64,000 bases of DNA, from assembly GCA_003134435.1 (NCBI GenBank), contig PLBE01000053.1:36672-100671 (forward strand). Reading direction: 5' to 3'. The notes beneath the pieces are model-generated. The model ran no database searches. It saw nothing but the letters and a program-made list of their open reading frames with translations, and was not told the DNA's origin. This document shows, one piece after another, positions 16,738 through 25,521 of this stretch. Numbering within the stretch: the stretch's first letter is position 1; each line of letters begins with the position of its first letter. Position numbers and translations under genes: made by a program. This DNA comes from Acidobacteriaceae bacterium. GTDB taxonomy: Bacteria; Acidobacteriota; Terriglobia; Terriglobales; Acidobacteriaceae.

Positions 16738-17409
16738 TCACTGTGTGCGTTCGAGCGGATGCATGTAGTAGCGAACCCCGCGCGGGAAGGCGCCAGGATG
16801 ATTCCTGAAGCCAACTCGCACTACTGTGCTGGTGTGATTGTGTTGACCGGCCTGGATGATCTGGGGGCCGTCCCGCTCGAGGGCGCGCATGGATTTCTCC
16901 GACGGCCGGACGATCGCGACATGGCCGGGCTCATGTTTATCCGGATTGGCATACACGACGACGACAAAGTTGCCTCGATTGGCTTCCGCCTGAGCGGCGC
17001 GGGCGTTCCCCACTTTTCTCCAGCCCTTGCTCGCGGCTTCTTCGCCGCGCAGCCACTCGGCCTGGGCGTTGGCCAGCAATAGTTGACCATGCTCGGGTGG
17101 CCGCAACAGATAAATGCCCAACCTCTTGGCCGCCGAGGCTGTGAAGGCGCTGCAATGGGTATGCTTGCCTGGACCTTCGTAGTTGGCGCTCCGGTCGGGC
17201 TCTCCCGTCTCCCAATTGATATGTTCGTTGGCGAGCCAGAGGGACTCGACGTTCATGCCGTCCAGCAATTGTTCCAGGCGATGGCCGGCCGGAGTAATGC
17301 CTCCGCAGCAGCGAGGGCCATTGACGGCAGTGTAGGCGGGCACCATGGGCAACAGAATCAGCAACGCCACGAGCGCCGAAGAGTGCAATCGAGATAAACA
17401 CATTTTCAT
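16738..17409 (-). CDS. Secreted NlpC/CHAP-like cysteine amidase or peptidase
   Basis: The roughly 223-residue protein has a signal peptide (LHSSALVALLILLPMVPAYT). The mature part contains KHTHCSAFTASAAKRLGIYL (about residues 82-101), where the Cys sits before a helix, and EPGHVAIVRPSEKSMRALE (about residues 158-176), where the His follows a beta strand. This Cys-helix ... G-H-V-A-I pattern is that of the NlpC/P60 and CHAP papain-like amidases, which cut peptidoglycan peptides. Overall similarity is low, so the fold is inferred. ATG 17424 is an alternative start. Confidence 0.5.
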   Translation of the reverse strand: MKMCLSRLHSSALVALLILLPMVPAYTAVNGPRCCGGITPAGHRLEQLLDGMNVESLWLANEHINWETGEPDRSANYEGPGKHTHCSAFTASAAKRLGIYLLRPPEHGQLLLANAQAEWLRGEEAASKGWRKVGNARAAQAEANRGNFVVVVYANPDKHEPGHVAIVRPSEKSMRALERDGPQIIQAGQHNHTSTVVRVGFRNHPGAFPRGVRYYMHPLERTQ

Positions 17410-17448
17410 CCGGACCCATTCCATCGATTGAGATTGAGAACGGCTTTC

Positions 17449-18807
17449 CTACATTCCCGGAAACTTCATGCCTGCCATGCGGCGGGCGAAGCTGGGCTTG
17501 CCCATCTGCTTGAACATTTTTTTCATCTGGGCGTATTGGCGGAGCAGATTGTTGACTTCCTGCACGCTGGTGCCGGAGCCGCGGGCGATGCGTTTGCGGC
17601 GGCTGCCGTTGATGGCTTCGTGATGATTGCGCTCGTATCCGGTCATCGAATTGATGATGGCCTCGACCCGGTTGATCTGTTTTTCGTCGACTTTGTCGGC
17701 GGCTTTCTGCAGGCCGGAGAAGGCGCCGACGCTGGGCAACATGCCGATGAGACTTTGCAGGGATCCCATTTTGCGAACCTGTCGCAACTGGTCGCGGAAG
17801 TCTTCGAGCGAAAAACCGTCGCCGCTGAGCGCTTTGGAGGCGAGCTCGCTGGCTTTCTTTTTATCGATCTGGGACTCGGCTTTTTCGATGAGCGACATAA
17901 TGTCGCCCATGCCGAGAATGCGGGAGACGATGCGGTCGGGATGAAAGGGTTCGAGCGCATCGTACTTTTCGCCGATGCCGATGAACTTGATGGGCTGGCC
18001 GGTGACCTGGCGAATGGAGAGGGCCGCGCCGCCGCGGGCATCGCCGTCCATTTTGGTGAGAATGACGCCGGTGAGGGTGAGCTTCTTGTGGAATTCATCG
18101 GCCGAGTTGACGGCGTCCTGGCCGGTCATGGAATCGGCGACAAATAAAATTTCCTGCGGATTGAGCAACCGCTTGAGCGACTGCATCTCGTCCATGAGTT
18201 GGTCGTCGATGTGAAGACGCCCGGCGGTATCGACGATGAGCACATCGCAACCGGAGTTGATCGCTTCGCGGCGCGCCTCTTTTGCCAGGCGCTCGACGGT
18301 CGCGGTATTGGCTTCGCCAACTTCGCCTTCGTAGAGGTTGGCCTTGATGGCCGCTGCCACTACTTTCAGTTGCTCGCGCGCGGCGGGGCGGTAGACGTCG
18401 ACCGAGACCAGCAGCGGACGGTGTCCGCCATTCTTGAGCCAGTTGGCGAGTTTGCCTGAAGTCGTGGTTTTGCCGGACCCTTGCAGGCCCGCCATGAGCA
18501 CGACGGTGGGCGGTTGCGAAGCGAACTTTAATTTAGCGGTGTCTTGGCCGAGGGTAGCGACGAGCTCATCGCGGACGATCTTGATGACCTGTTCGCCGGG
18601 CGAAAGCGCGGTCAGGACTTCCTGTCCGACGGCCTTGCCCTGGATGCGGTCGATGAGTTCTTTGACAACTTTAAAGTTGACGTCGGCCTCAAGCAGCGCC
18701 AGACGAATCTGTTTCAGCGCCTCGGAGATGTTCTCTTCGGTAAGGACGGCTTGTCCGCGAAGAGACTTGAAGGCGCGCTGGAGTTTTTCCTGGAGATTCT
18801 CGAACAT
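17449..18807 (-). CDS. ffh: Signal recognition particle protein Ffh
   Basis: The 452-residue protein has the NG GTPase domain, with P-loop GLQGSGKTTTSGKLA (G1), DVYRPAAREQLKV (G2), DTAGRLHIDD (G3) and TKMDGDARGG (G4), followed by the Met-rich M domain (ending KMFKQMGKPSFARRMAGMKF) with the RNA-binding GSGTSVQEVNNLL motif. With 4.5S RNA it targets nascent membrane proteins to FtsY. I chose ATG 18807, where the conserved MFENLQEKLQRAF begins; the upstream open frame is repeat sequence. The SRP RNA gene was not found here. Confidence 0.97.
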   Translation of the reverse strand: MFENLQEKLQRAFKSLRGQAVLTEENISEALKQIRLALLEADVNFKVVKELIDRIQGKAVGQEVLTALSPGEQVIKIVRDELVATLGQDTAKLKFASQPPTVVLMAGLQGSGKTTTSGKLANWLKNGGHRPLLVSVDVYRPAAREQLKVVAAAIKANLYEGEVGEANTATVERLAKEARREAINSGCDVLIVDTAGRLHIDDQLMDEMQSLKRLLNPQEILFVADSMTGQDAVNSADEFHKKLTLTGVILTKMDGDARGGAALSIRQVTGQPIKFIGIGEKYDALEPFHPDRIVSRILGMGDIMSLIEKAESQIDKKKASELASKALSGDGFSLEDFRDQLRQVRKMGSLQSLIGMLPSVGAFSGLQKAADKVDEKQINRVEAIINSMTGYERNHHEAINGSRRKRIARGSGTSVQEVNNLLRQYAQMKKMFKQMGKPSFARRMAGMKFPGM

Positions 18808-18850
18808 AGCGTAAGCAGCTATTTTAGCAGTCGCGACGGTTGGGGAGGCG

Positions 18851-18889
18851 TTGGTTGATGGTCGTTGGTTGATGGTCGTTGGTCGATCG
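18851..18889. repeat. 14-bp tandem repeat upstream of ffh
   Basis: TTGGTTGATGGTCG occurs at 18851-18864 and 18865-18878, followed by a partial third unit (TTGGTCGATCG). It lies in the 190-bp intergenic region before ffh. Confidence 0.75.
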
Positions 18890-18997
18890 CTGCTCGTCGT
18901 TCGCAAAACCTTAGGTGTGACGCTGAGCGAGGCGAGGAACCATGCAGTTTGCGCACGTCGCCTGTGAGAAGCGACGCTGACATGAGCTCCGGTCCCC

Positions 18998-19678
18998 TCA
19001 CTCCACCTTCGGCCTCACGATGTCAAAGCGCTCGGTGGTCCGTGTGTATTGCATGCCGCCCAGGCGTCCGATCAGGTCGAGCGAGGTCCGGTCGAGGCGG
19101 CCTTCCTTCAAGTGGCGGTCGTCAATGTGAATGCAGACGATTTCGCCGAGGACCAGGCTGCCGCCTTCGGGGGCGGGATTGAAGTCGAGAATCTGGTGCA
19201 GCTTGCATTCGAAGTTGACGGGAGACTCGGCCACGCGTTGCGGGCGCACGAATTTCGATGGCGCGGAGGCGAGTTTCGCGACTTCGAATTCGTTGATGGA
19301 TGCGTCGTAGTCGCCGCTGGTCAGGTTCATGGCTTCGGCCAGTTCGTAGGTGACGACGTTGACCACAAATTCCCTGGTCTCGCGAATGTTGCGCAGCGTG
19401 TCTTTGGGTAGTCCTGCGGGTAGTCCTGCGGGCAGTCCTGCGGGCAGTCCCGCGCCCTCTGCTGTCGCCGCTTGCGATTTCTTCGGGGGGCGCATTCCCG
19501 GCGCAAATGCCAGCAAGGGAGGATTGGCGCAGACGGCGTTGAAAAAAGAAAAGGGCGCGAGGTTGGGTTGTCCGGAAGCGCTGAGGGTCGAAACCCAGGC
19601 GATCGGACGCGGGGCGACGGCGCCGATCAGAATGCCGTAGAGTTCGCGGTGCGCGAGTTGCGAAGGGAGTACATCCAT
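18998..19678 (-). CDS. Flavin reductase-like FMN-binding split-barrel protein
   Basis: The 226-residue protein matches the DIM6/NTAB (flavin_reduct) family: YGILIGAVAPRPIAWVSTLS (about residues 14-33), NLAPFSFFNAVCANPPLLAF and REFVVNVVTYELAEAMNLTS. It would bind FMN and reduce it with NAD(P)H, or act as a flavin-dependent oxidoreductase component. Between the two core strands there is a four-fold GLPA peptide repeat (about residues 77-92) encoded by a 12-bp tandem repeat, not expected in this fold. TATACT sits exactly 6 nt before the ATG, suggesting a leaderless mRNA. Neighbours give no pathway. Confidence 0.85.
   Translation of the reverse strand: MDVLPSQLAHRELYGILIGAVAPRPIAWVSTLSASGQPNLAPFSFFNAVCANPPLLAFAPGMRPPKKSQAATAEGAGLPAGLPAGLPAGLPKDTLRNIRETREFVVNVVTYELAEAMNLTSGDYDASINEFEVAKLASAPSKFVRPQRVAESPVNFECKLHQILDFNPAPEGGSLVLGEIVCIHIDDRHLKEGRLDRTSLDLIGRLGGMQYTRTTERFDIVRPKVE
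19407..19454 (-). repeat. Four 12-bp tandem units inside the flavin reductase gene
   Basis: Four units of GG(T/C)AGTCCTGCG-type sequence (one base differs in the last) begin at 19407, 19419, 19431 and 19443. They encode repeated GLPA on the minus strand. The 3n unit length lets copy number change without frameshift. Confidence 0.85.
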
Positions 19679-19684
19679 AGCGCG

Positions 19685-19690
19685 AGTATA
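19685..19690 (-). promoter_or_regulatory. TATACT box 6 nt before the flavin reductase start
   Basis: On the minus strand TATACT, CGCGCT and ATG (19678) follow directly. This matches the spacing of the TACAAT boxes before lpxB, rfbD and phoB. Confidence 0.45.
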
Positions 19691-19787
19691 GCTTCATTTC
19701 TTGCGGTTTTACTGAGGGCCGGCGGCGCGCAGAAAACCTTTTACCACGGAGTACAAAGAGGGGAACGGAGGAAGAGCAGAAGCTGGG

Positions 19788-20798
19788 TTATCCGCCAAAG
19801 ACTTCCTTGGCGGCGACTACGGTGTTGCAGTGGATGGTGATGGTGTCTTCGAGTTTCAGGGCGTAGCCGCCGGCGAGCGTGACCATGACGGGGATGGCGC
19901 GCGCTTTGGCGACGCGGAAGACTAACTCGTCGCGCTTTTTTAATCCTGCAATGGTCAGCGACAGGCCGCCGAGCTGGTCTTCGCGATAAGGATCGGCTCC
20001 GGCGAGGTAGCAAAGCAACTCCGGATCGCACTGGCGCAAGCCGGAACTGAGCGCGTTGTCGAGCCAGGCGAGATAGTAGTCGTCGCCAATTTCGTCGGGG
20101 AGATCGACGTCGATCGATGAGGGAGGCTTCCACACCGGGTAGTTATTTTCCTGGTGAAGTGAAATGGTGAAGACGTCTCCGGCAAAGCCGGCGTGCATTC
20201 TTGATTTGGGGGGCGTGAAGGCGGGCGCAGACTGGTGGAGCCGGGGAGTGGGGATGGAGGGCAGAGGCTCACTGGCCATGTGCATGCCCGCGAAAATCAC
20301 GGCGGTGCCATTGCCTTGATGCACGTCGCAGTCAACTGTCATGGCGGTGCGGATCTTACCGTCATGCTGCATGCGGCGGATGGCGACGGCCACATCATGA
20401 ATCACGCAGAAGCCTTCTCCATGGTCGGGAAACGCGTGATGGAACCCGCCGCCGATGCTGATCGCGGCACCGTCGTTGAGGGCGTGATCGGCGGCCAGGA
20501 TGGAGCCGCCGGCGGCCAGCCAGAAGGCTTGCACCAACTCCGGCGAGTAGGGGACTTCGAGTTCCAACTCTTCGCGGGCGCTGAGGGTGCCGGTCTGCAA
20601 TTTCTCGACATACTGCGGAGTGTGCACCAGGAGTATGTCCCGGTCGCTGGCCGGACGCGGAGTGACAAAGTCAGCGGGTTCGGCGACTCCGGATGCGAGC
20701 AGACGATCATGAATGCACCGGTATTTCTCGGCGGGAAATACGTGGGAGCCGATGGGCAGGTAATAGTCGTCACTGTAGATCAGCTTGAAGGGCAGCAT
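19788..20798 (-). CDS. Histone deacetylase-like zinc amidohydrolase
   Basis: The 336-residue protein has the HDAC/AcuC/AphA family core: LVHTPQYVEKL, SIGGGFHHAFPDHGEGFCVI, the zinc-ligand motif VDCDVHQGNGTA, FTISLHQENNYP, and near the end YLAGADPYREDQLGGLSLT and LAGGYALKLEDT. The family deacetylates acetyl-polyamines or acetyl-lysine. I start at ATG 20798 (MLPFKLIYSDDYYLP); an upstream ATG at 20849 is possible. A segment of about 36 residues, absent from relatives, interrupts the run between HQGNGTAVIFAG and DVFTISLHQ (20178-20285). It is upstream of nothing obvious and divergent from polA. Confidence 0.9.
   Translation of the reverse strand: MLPFKLIYSDDYYLPIGSHVFPAEKYRCIHDRLLASGVAEPADFVTPRPASDRDILLVHTPQYVEKLQTGTLSAREELELEVPYSPELVQAFWLAAGGSILAADHALNDGAAISIGGGFHHAFPDHGEGFCVIHDVAVAIRRMQHDGKIRTAMTVDCDVHQGNGTAVIFAGMHMASEPLPSIPTPRLHQSAPAFTPPKSRMHAGFAGDVFTISLHQENNYPVWKPPSSIDVDLPDEIGDDYYLAWLDNALSSGLRQCDPELLCYLAGADPYREDQLGGLSLTIAGLKKRDELVFRVAKARAIPVMVTLAGGYALKLEDTITIHCNTVVAAKEVFGG
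20178..20285 (-). repeat. Repeat-like in-frame insert in the deacetylase gene
   Basis: These 108 bp encode MHMASEPLPSIPTPRLHQSA, then PAFTPPKSRMHAGFAG, a Pro-rich stretch between two adjacent core motifs. One end carries the hairpin CCGGC-AAA-GCCGG (20179-20191). The compositional break and multiple-of-three length suggest an inserted element. Confidence 0.5.
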
Positions 20799-20919
20799 GG
20801 GGGCTCGGTATTCAGCACCCAGCGTGGTGTGGAGTGCTGAAAACTTCATATGATACGCGATTACTGGAATCTTGCAGTGACGGTTCGGGTGGCAGGGCGG
20901 AGGGTCGCGAGTATCGACC

Positions 20920-23781
20920 TTGGTGGTGTCCTATGGGTCGCCGGTAGTGGAGGATTCGCGAGCTGCTAAACTGGGCTGCTTGCCTCCGAAGAAGAAATCG
21001 CCGCCGCCGGTCAGGGAAGCATCTCCGCCGCCGGTTTCCGCGTCCGCAGAAGGCAGGGGGCGGATTTTCCTGATCGATACGATGTCGTTCATTTTTCGGG
21101 CGTATCACGCGATGGCGCGGCAGCGTCCGATGTCGACCAAGACCGGGCTTCCGACGGCGGCGACTTTTGTGTTCGTTAATATGCTGCGCAAGCTGCGCGA
21201 CGATTTTTCGCCGGAGTATCTAGCGGCGGTGTTTGATGTGGGGGCGCCGACGATTCGGAATCAGCAGGCGGAAGCGATTACGACCATCCGGAAGTTCGAT
21301 ATCAAGACGCAGACCTTCAAGGAATCGCAGTACGACGGTTACAAGGCGAACCGGGCGGAGATGCCGGGCGATCTGGCGCAGCAGATTCCTTATATTCGGC
21401 GGGCGCTGGAGGGGTATCGCATACCGATTCTGCAGCTGGAAGGTTATGAGGCGGACGATGTGATTGGAACGCTGGCACGGAAAGCGGCGGCGGCATCGTA
21501 TTCCGTGTTTGTAGTGTCGAGCGATAAAGACATGCTGCAGTTGGTGAACGACAAGGTGTGGGTGCTGAACCCGCCGAAAGACAATCTGATTTGCGATGCG
21601 GCGAAGGTGGAGGAATTACTTGGCGTGCCTCCGTCGAAGGTGGTGGATGTGATGGCGCTGCGGGGCGATTCCGTGGACAACATTCCGGGAGCGCCCGGGA
21701 TCGGCGACAAAGGTTCAGTGGACTTGATTCAGCGCTTTGGCAGCGTGGAGCAGGCGCTGGAACATGCGGCCGAGGTGGAGAAGAAGACGTATCGGGAATC
21801 GCTGCAGAACAATCGCGACAACATTTTATACAGCAAACAGCTGGTGACGATTGATACCGATGTGGCCGTGGGATTGGATGTGGCCGCAATGAAAATGGGA
21901 GAACCGGATGTTGAATCTTTGCGTGGGCTGTTCGCCGAGCTCGAGTTCACGTCGTTGCTGAAAGAGTTGCTTCCAGTGGTGGAAGTGAAGGATGGCGAGT
22001 ACGGGGAGATCAAGTCGAAGGCCGAATTCGAAGCGTATTTGAAGGGCCTGGGCGGGAGCGCGGCGCTGGCGCTGGCAATTCCGGCGGAGCAGGGGGAGAG
22101 CCTCTACGGCGACAGCAATGGGGAGGATGATGAGCCCCAGGCGGCGCAGTCGGGGTTTCTGGCTTTGCAGCCCGCGGATGCGGAGGATCGGAGTGTCGCG
22201 GTAACGCGCATTGCGATTTCGAATGCGGGTGGCGCTGGGGCGATGGTGGCGCTGGAACAAGCGGACCTGGCCGGCCGAGTAAGGGGCGTGCTCGAAGATT
22301 CGACTGTGTCCAAGACGGTTCATGATTTGAAAGCAGCGCTGCATTATTTTTCAGACCGGGGAATTGCTCTGACCGGAGTAAAGCACGATCCCATGCTTTA
22401 TTCCTATTTGCTCGATCCCACTTACTCTTCGCATTCGTTGGCGGAAGTCGCGTTGCGGAGATTCAATGTGAAACTGAGCGGCAACCTGGCGGAAGCGGCG
22501 GATGTGACCGGCAGGCTGGCGAGCGCTCTGCGAAAGGAAGTAGACGAGCAGGAATTGACGTCGGTGTACGAGGAAATCGATGCGCCGCTGGTGCCGGTGC
22601 TGGCGCGGATGGAAGACGCGGGAGTGAAGCTTGATCCGGCGGCGCTGGGCGAGATGTCGGTGAAGTTGCGGGGCGAAGCGGAAGGCAAGGCGCGCGACAT
22701 TTATGAGCGGTGCGGGCTGGAGTTCAACATCAATTCGCCGAAGCAGTTGGGCGATGTGCTGTTCAACAGGCTGGCGCTTCCGATGCCGGTGAAATATGGC
22801 AAGGGCAAAAAGATTTCGACGGCGGTCGATGTGCTGGAGGGATTGGCGGCGGATCACGAAGTTCCGCGGCTGGTGCTGGAGTACAGGCAGCTGACGAAAT
22901 TGAAATCGACATACGTAGATGCCTTGCCGATGCTGATTCGCGGCGAGAGCGGCCGCGTGCACACTACGTTTGGGCAGACGGGGACGGCGACGGGAAGATT
23001 ATCGTCGGCGAATCCAAATCTGCAGAATATTCCGATTCGGACCGAACTGGGGCGAGAGATTCGGGCGGCCTTTATTGCCGAGCCGGGGCACGTACTGCTG
23101 GCGGCGGATTATTCGCAGATTGAGTTGCGGTTGCTGGCGCATTATTCGAAAGACAAGCTGCTGGTGGAGGCGTTTCGGCGTGGCGACGACATTCACACAC
23201 TGACCGCGTCCCAGGTGTTCGGCGTGCCGCCGTTGATGGTTACGGCGGACCACCGGCGGGCCGCGAAGGTGGTAAATTTCGGAATTGTCTACGGGCTGTC
23301 GGCGTTTGGACTGTCGCAACAGTTGGGGATTGAGCCGGGGGAGGCGAGGAAGTTCATCGATGCGTATTTTGAAAAATACGCAGGCGTGCGAGCATTCATC
23401 GATGCGACGATCGAACGGACGCGGCGCGATCAGAAGGTGAAGACGCTCTTCGGACGCATTCGACCGATTCCCGACATCAACAGCAAGAACGCGACCCAGC
23501 GCGGGTTTGCGGAGCGGACGGCGGTGAACACTCCGCTGCAGGGAACGGCCGCCGACCTGATTAAGCTGGCAATGATTCGGATCGACGAAGAAGTCCGAGA
23601 GCGCGGGCTGAAGTCGCGGATGACGTTGCAGGTGCATGACGAACTGGTTTTTGAAGTACCGGAGAATGAAGTGGAAGTTATGAAACCGCTGGTGCGGGAG
23701 CACATGGAGAAGGCATATACGCTGGAGGTTCCACTGCTGGTGGAAATCGGAGTAGGAACCAACTGGCGGGACATGGAGTAA
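20920..23781 (+). CDS. polA: DNA polymerase I
   Basis: The roughly 953-residue protein has a 5'-3' exonuclease domain (RIFLIDTMSFIFRAYHAMAR, then SSDKDMLQLV and the H3TH RGDSVDNIPGAPGIGDKG), a 3'-5' exonuclease-like domain and a family A polymerase domain with motif A LLAADYSQIELRLLAHYSKD, motif B RRAAKVVNFGIVYGLSAFGL and motif C LQVHDELVFEVP. The exonuclease DxE and YxxxD residues are missing, so proofreading is probably lost, as in Taq and Bst polymerases. It removes primers and fills gaps. An N-terminal Lys/Pro-rich extension (about 45 residues) precedes the domain. No ATG is suitable: TTG 20920, GTG 20923, GTG 20926 and GTG 20947 are candidates. Confidence 0.95.
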   Translation: MVVSYGSPVVEDSRAAKLGCLPPKKKSPPPVREASPPPVSASAEGRGRIFLIDTMSFIFRAYHAMARQRPMSTKTGLPTAATFVFVNMLRKLRDDFSPEYLAAVFDVGAPTIRNQQAEAITTIRKFDIKTQTFKESQYDGYKANRAEMPGDLAQQIPYIRRALEGYRIPILQLEGYEADDVIGTLARKAAAASYSVFVVSSDKDMLQLVNDKVWVLNPPKDNLICDAAKVEELLGVPPSKVVDVMALRGDSVDNIPGAPGIGDKGSVDLIQRFGSVEQALEHAAEVEKKTYRESLQNNRDNILYSKQLVTIDTDVAVGLDVAAMKMGEPDVESLRGLFAELEFTSLLKELLPVVEVKDGEYGEIKSKAEFEAYLKGLGGSAALALAIPAEQGESLYGDSNGEDDEPQAAQSGFLALQPADAEDRSVAVTRIAISNAGGAGAMVALEQADLAGRVRGVLEDSTVSKTVHDLKAALHYFSDRGIALTGVKHDPMLYSYLLDPTYSSHSLAEVALRRFNVKLSGNLAEAADVTGRLASALRKEVDEQELTSVYEEIDAPLVPVLARMEDAGVKLDPAALGEMSVKLRGEAEGKARDIYERCGLEFNINSPKQLGDVLFNRLALPMPVKYGKGKKISTAVDVLEGLAADHEVPRLVLEYRQLTKLKSTYVDALPMLIRGESGRVHTTFGQTGTATGRLSSANPNLQNIPIRTELGREIRAAFIAEPGHVLLAADYSQIELRLLAHYSKDKLLVEAFRRGDDIHTLTASQVFGVPPLMVTADHRRAAKVVNFGIVYGLSAFGLSQQLGIEPGEARKFIDAYFEKYAGVRAFIDATIERTRRDQKVKTLFGRIRPIPDINSKNATQRGFAERTAVNTPLQGTAADLIKLAMIRIDEEVRERGLKSRMTLQVHDELVFEVPENEVEVMKPLVREHMEKAYTLEVPLLVEIGVGTNWRDME

Positions 23782-23872
23782 GTGCTCGCCTGATTCGGCA
23801 GCGGTATCAGGGGCTGAAGTGGCATCAGTAATGCGCAGGCTTTTCGCGGACAGGAGTGTCCGCGCCACACCA
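23782..23872 (-). repeat. Palindromic repeat family A, copy 2, directly after polA
   Basis: The element starts at the polA stop. Its core is the perfect hairpin CGCGGACA (23845-23852), GGAG, TGTCCGCG (23857-23864), followed by CCACAC. Its first 28 bp (GCTCGCCTGATTCGGCAGCG and following) resemble the sequence just after phoR (51191-51245). Confidence 0.75.
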
Positions 23873-24034
23873 GTAGGAGGATGGAGCGGGCTGAGGAAAA
23901 CTATTCCGGTGATTCCGATATACTCGCGGCATCGATTTTTGAAGGACACGGTATTCGCTTTGAGCCGGATGATTTGGGCCGGCTGATTCCAGCCGCGTGA
24001 CACGCGATTGTTCGATTCTGCGGAGGCAGTCGGA

Positions 24035-24910
24035 ATGAGTGCAGCTCCAGCGCTGGCGTTGGAAGAGACGTCACAGCGTAGTTCTCGGCGACAACCCATC
24101 AAAGTAGCACTGGATCTGGTCGCGTTGCGGTCGGGAGTCCCGGAAAATCTCCCGGGACGTTGCACTGACATCAGCGAAACCGGGGTGGGGGCGGTGGTGT
24201 CGGGTGAACTGGCTGCGGGCCAGCAGGTGGCGGTGGAATTGCGGCTGCCGAATTTTGGAGTTCCGGTGCGCGCGCGCGCGCTGGTGCGTCACCAGTCACG
24301 GTTGCATTGTGGGCTTGAGTTCGTAGGGCTGACGCCGGAACAGCGTGAGATGATCCGTTACTGGGTGCGGCTTTCGGCTGCCGAGTCGCGGGCGGTGACG
24401 GCTGCCATGCAAGGGGGTAAGAGTGTTGCCGGAAGTGTGGAGGAAAGAGCGCCGATTCCCGCCGCCAAGCCCAGAGTGGCTGGCAGGGCGAGCCGGCGGG
24501 TTCGCATCGGACGGCGCGGAATCTATCTTCTGCTGGCATTCATGCTGACGCTGGCCGGTCTCGGATGGTGGCAGTGGCAGAGATCGTGGAACGAACTGGA
24601 AAAGCGACTGCCAGCGGGAAAATTGGGGTTGCGAGTGTCTCCCGAAATCATGGAGAAGCGGATTGTTACGAAGGCGGAGCCGGTTTATCCGGAAGCGGCG
24701 CGAAGCGCGGGAACTGCGGGGTTAGTGGTGTTGGACGCGGTGATTGCGCCGGATGGGAGTGTGACACGATTGCGGCCTTTGGCAGGACCCGATCTGCTGG
24801 TGCGATCGGCGACCGCGGCGGTGCAGTCCTGGAGATTTGAACCGTACGTGGCCAGCGGCAAGGCGGTTGAGGTGGAAACCACGATTTCGGTTGAGTTCCG
24901 GCTGAATTGA
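24035..24910 (+). CDS. PilZ domain - transmembrane - TonB_C fusion protein
   Basis: The 292-residue protein begins with a PilZ-like domain (SSRRQPIKVALDLVALRSGV, then the GRCTDISETGVGAVVSGELA motif and ARALVRHQSRLHCGLEFVGL, about residues 15-110). A linker, one membrane span (IYLLLAFMLTLAGLGWWQW, about residues 168-186) and a C-terminal TonB_C domain (KAEPVYPEAARSAGTAGLVV ... WRFEPYVASGKAVEVETTIS) follow. PilZ domains often bind cyclic di-GMP through an RxxxR and D/NxSxxG pattern; RRQPIK fits the first part loosely, and DISETG the second. The cytoplasmic sensor could therefore be joined to a periplasmic TonB-like output. ATG 24035 has GGAGGCAG upstream and was preferred over TTG 24008. Confidence 0.75.
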   Translation: MSAAPALALEETSQRSSRRQPIKVALDLVALRSGVPENLPGRCTDISETGVGAVVSGELAAGQQVAVELRLPNFGVPVRARALVRHQSRLHCGLEFVGLTPEQREMIRYWVRLSAAESRAVTAAMQGGKSVAGSVEERAPIPAAKPRVAGRASRRVRIGRRGIYLLLAFMLTLAGLGWWQWQRSWNELEKRLPAGKLGLRVSPEIMEKRIVTKAEPVYPEAARSAGTAGLVVLDAVIAPDGSVTRLRPLAGPDLLVRSATAAVQSWRFEPYVASGKAVEVETTISVEFRLN

Positions 24911-24917
24911 TGCGGCG

Positions 24918-25475
24918 CTAGTCGAATTTTTCAATCTGTTGAAAAGGCACGCCCCGCTGGTCTTTGGGGGATAGAATCGGTTTGCTGTCGCGTCCCCGCG
25001 CAGCGAGCTTCCAATCGATGTTCAGCGCAGGATCGTTCCAGGCCACGGTGCGTTCGTGTTCAGGGGCATAAAAATCCGTCGTCTTGTACAGAATGTGGGC
25101 GGTGGGGGACAGGACTCGAAAGCCGTGAGCAAAGCCACGCGGAATCCATAAAATCTGCTTGTTCTCGCCGGAGAGTTTGAAGGATTCCCATTTACCAAAG
25201 GTGGGAGAACTGCGGCGGAGATCGAGCGCCACATCGAGAATCTCGCCGGTGATGGCGCGGACCAGTTTTCCCTGGGGCTGGTGAAGCTGGTAGTGCAAGC
25301 CGCGGATCACATTCCTTTCGGAATAAGAATGATTATCCTGAACGAAGAGGTCGGGGATGCCGAGGTCGGCAAACGTGCGCTGGTTGTAGCTTTCGAGGAA
25401 GAAGCCGCGGTCGTCGCCGAACACGCTCGGTTCGAGGAGCAGAAGGCCGGGAAGCGTGGTGGGGATTGTTTTCAT
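24918..25475 (-). CDS. rfbC: dTDP-4-dehydrorhamnose 3,5-epimerase
   Basis: The roughly 185-residue protein has the RmlC motifs PSVFGDDRGFFLESYNQRTF, QDNHSYSERNVIRGLHYQLH (catalytic His) and ILWIPRGFAHGFRVLSPTA. It epimerises C3 and C5 of dTDP-4-keto-6-deoxyglucose in dTDP-L-rhamnose synthesis. It is the last gene of the rfbB-rfbA-rfbC run, with gaps of 46 and 14 bp (measured between ORF ends). ATG 25475 (MKTIPTTLPG) matches the family start; ATG 25505 would add ten residues. Confidence 0.95.
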   Translation of the reverse strand: MKTIPTTLPGLLLLEPSVFGDDRGFFLESYNQRTFADLGIPDLFVQDNHSYSERNVIRGLHYQLHQPQGKLVRAITGEILDVALDLRRSSPTFGKWESFKLSGENKQILWIPRGFAHGFRVLSPTAHILYKTTDFYAPEHERTVAWNDPALNIDWKLAARGRDSKPILSPKDQRGVPFQQIEKFD

Positions 25476-25521
25476 GACACGGTTTTCATCGAAACTTTCT
25501 TCCATCAGAAGCTGCTTTCAG

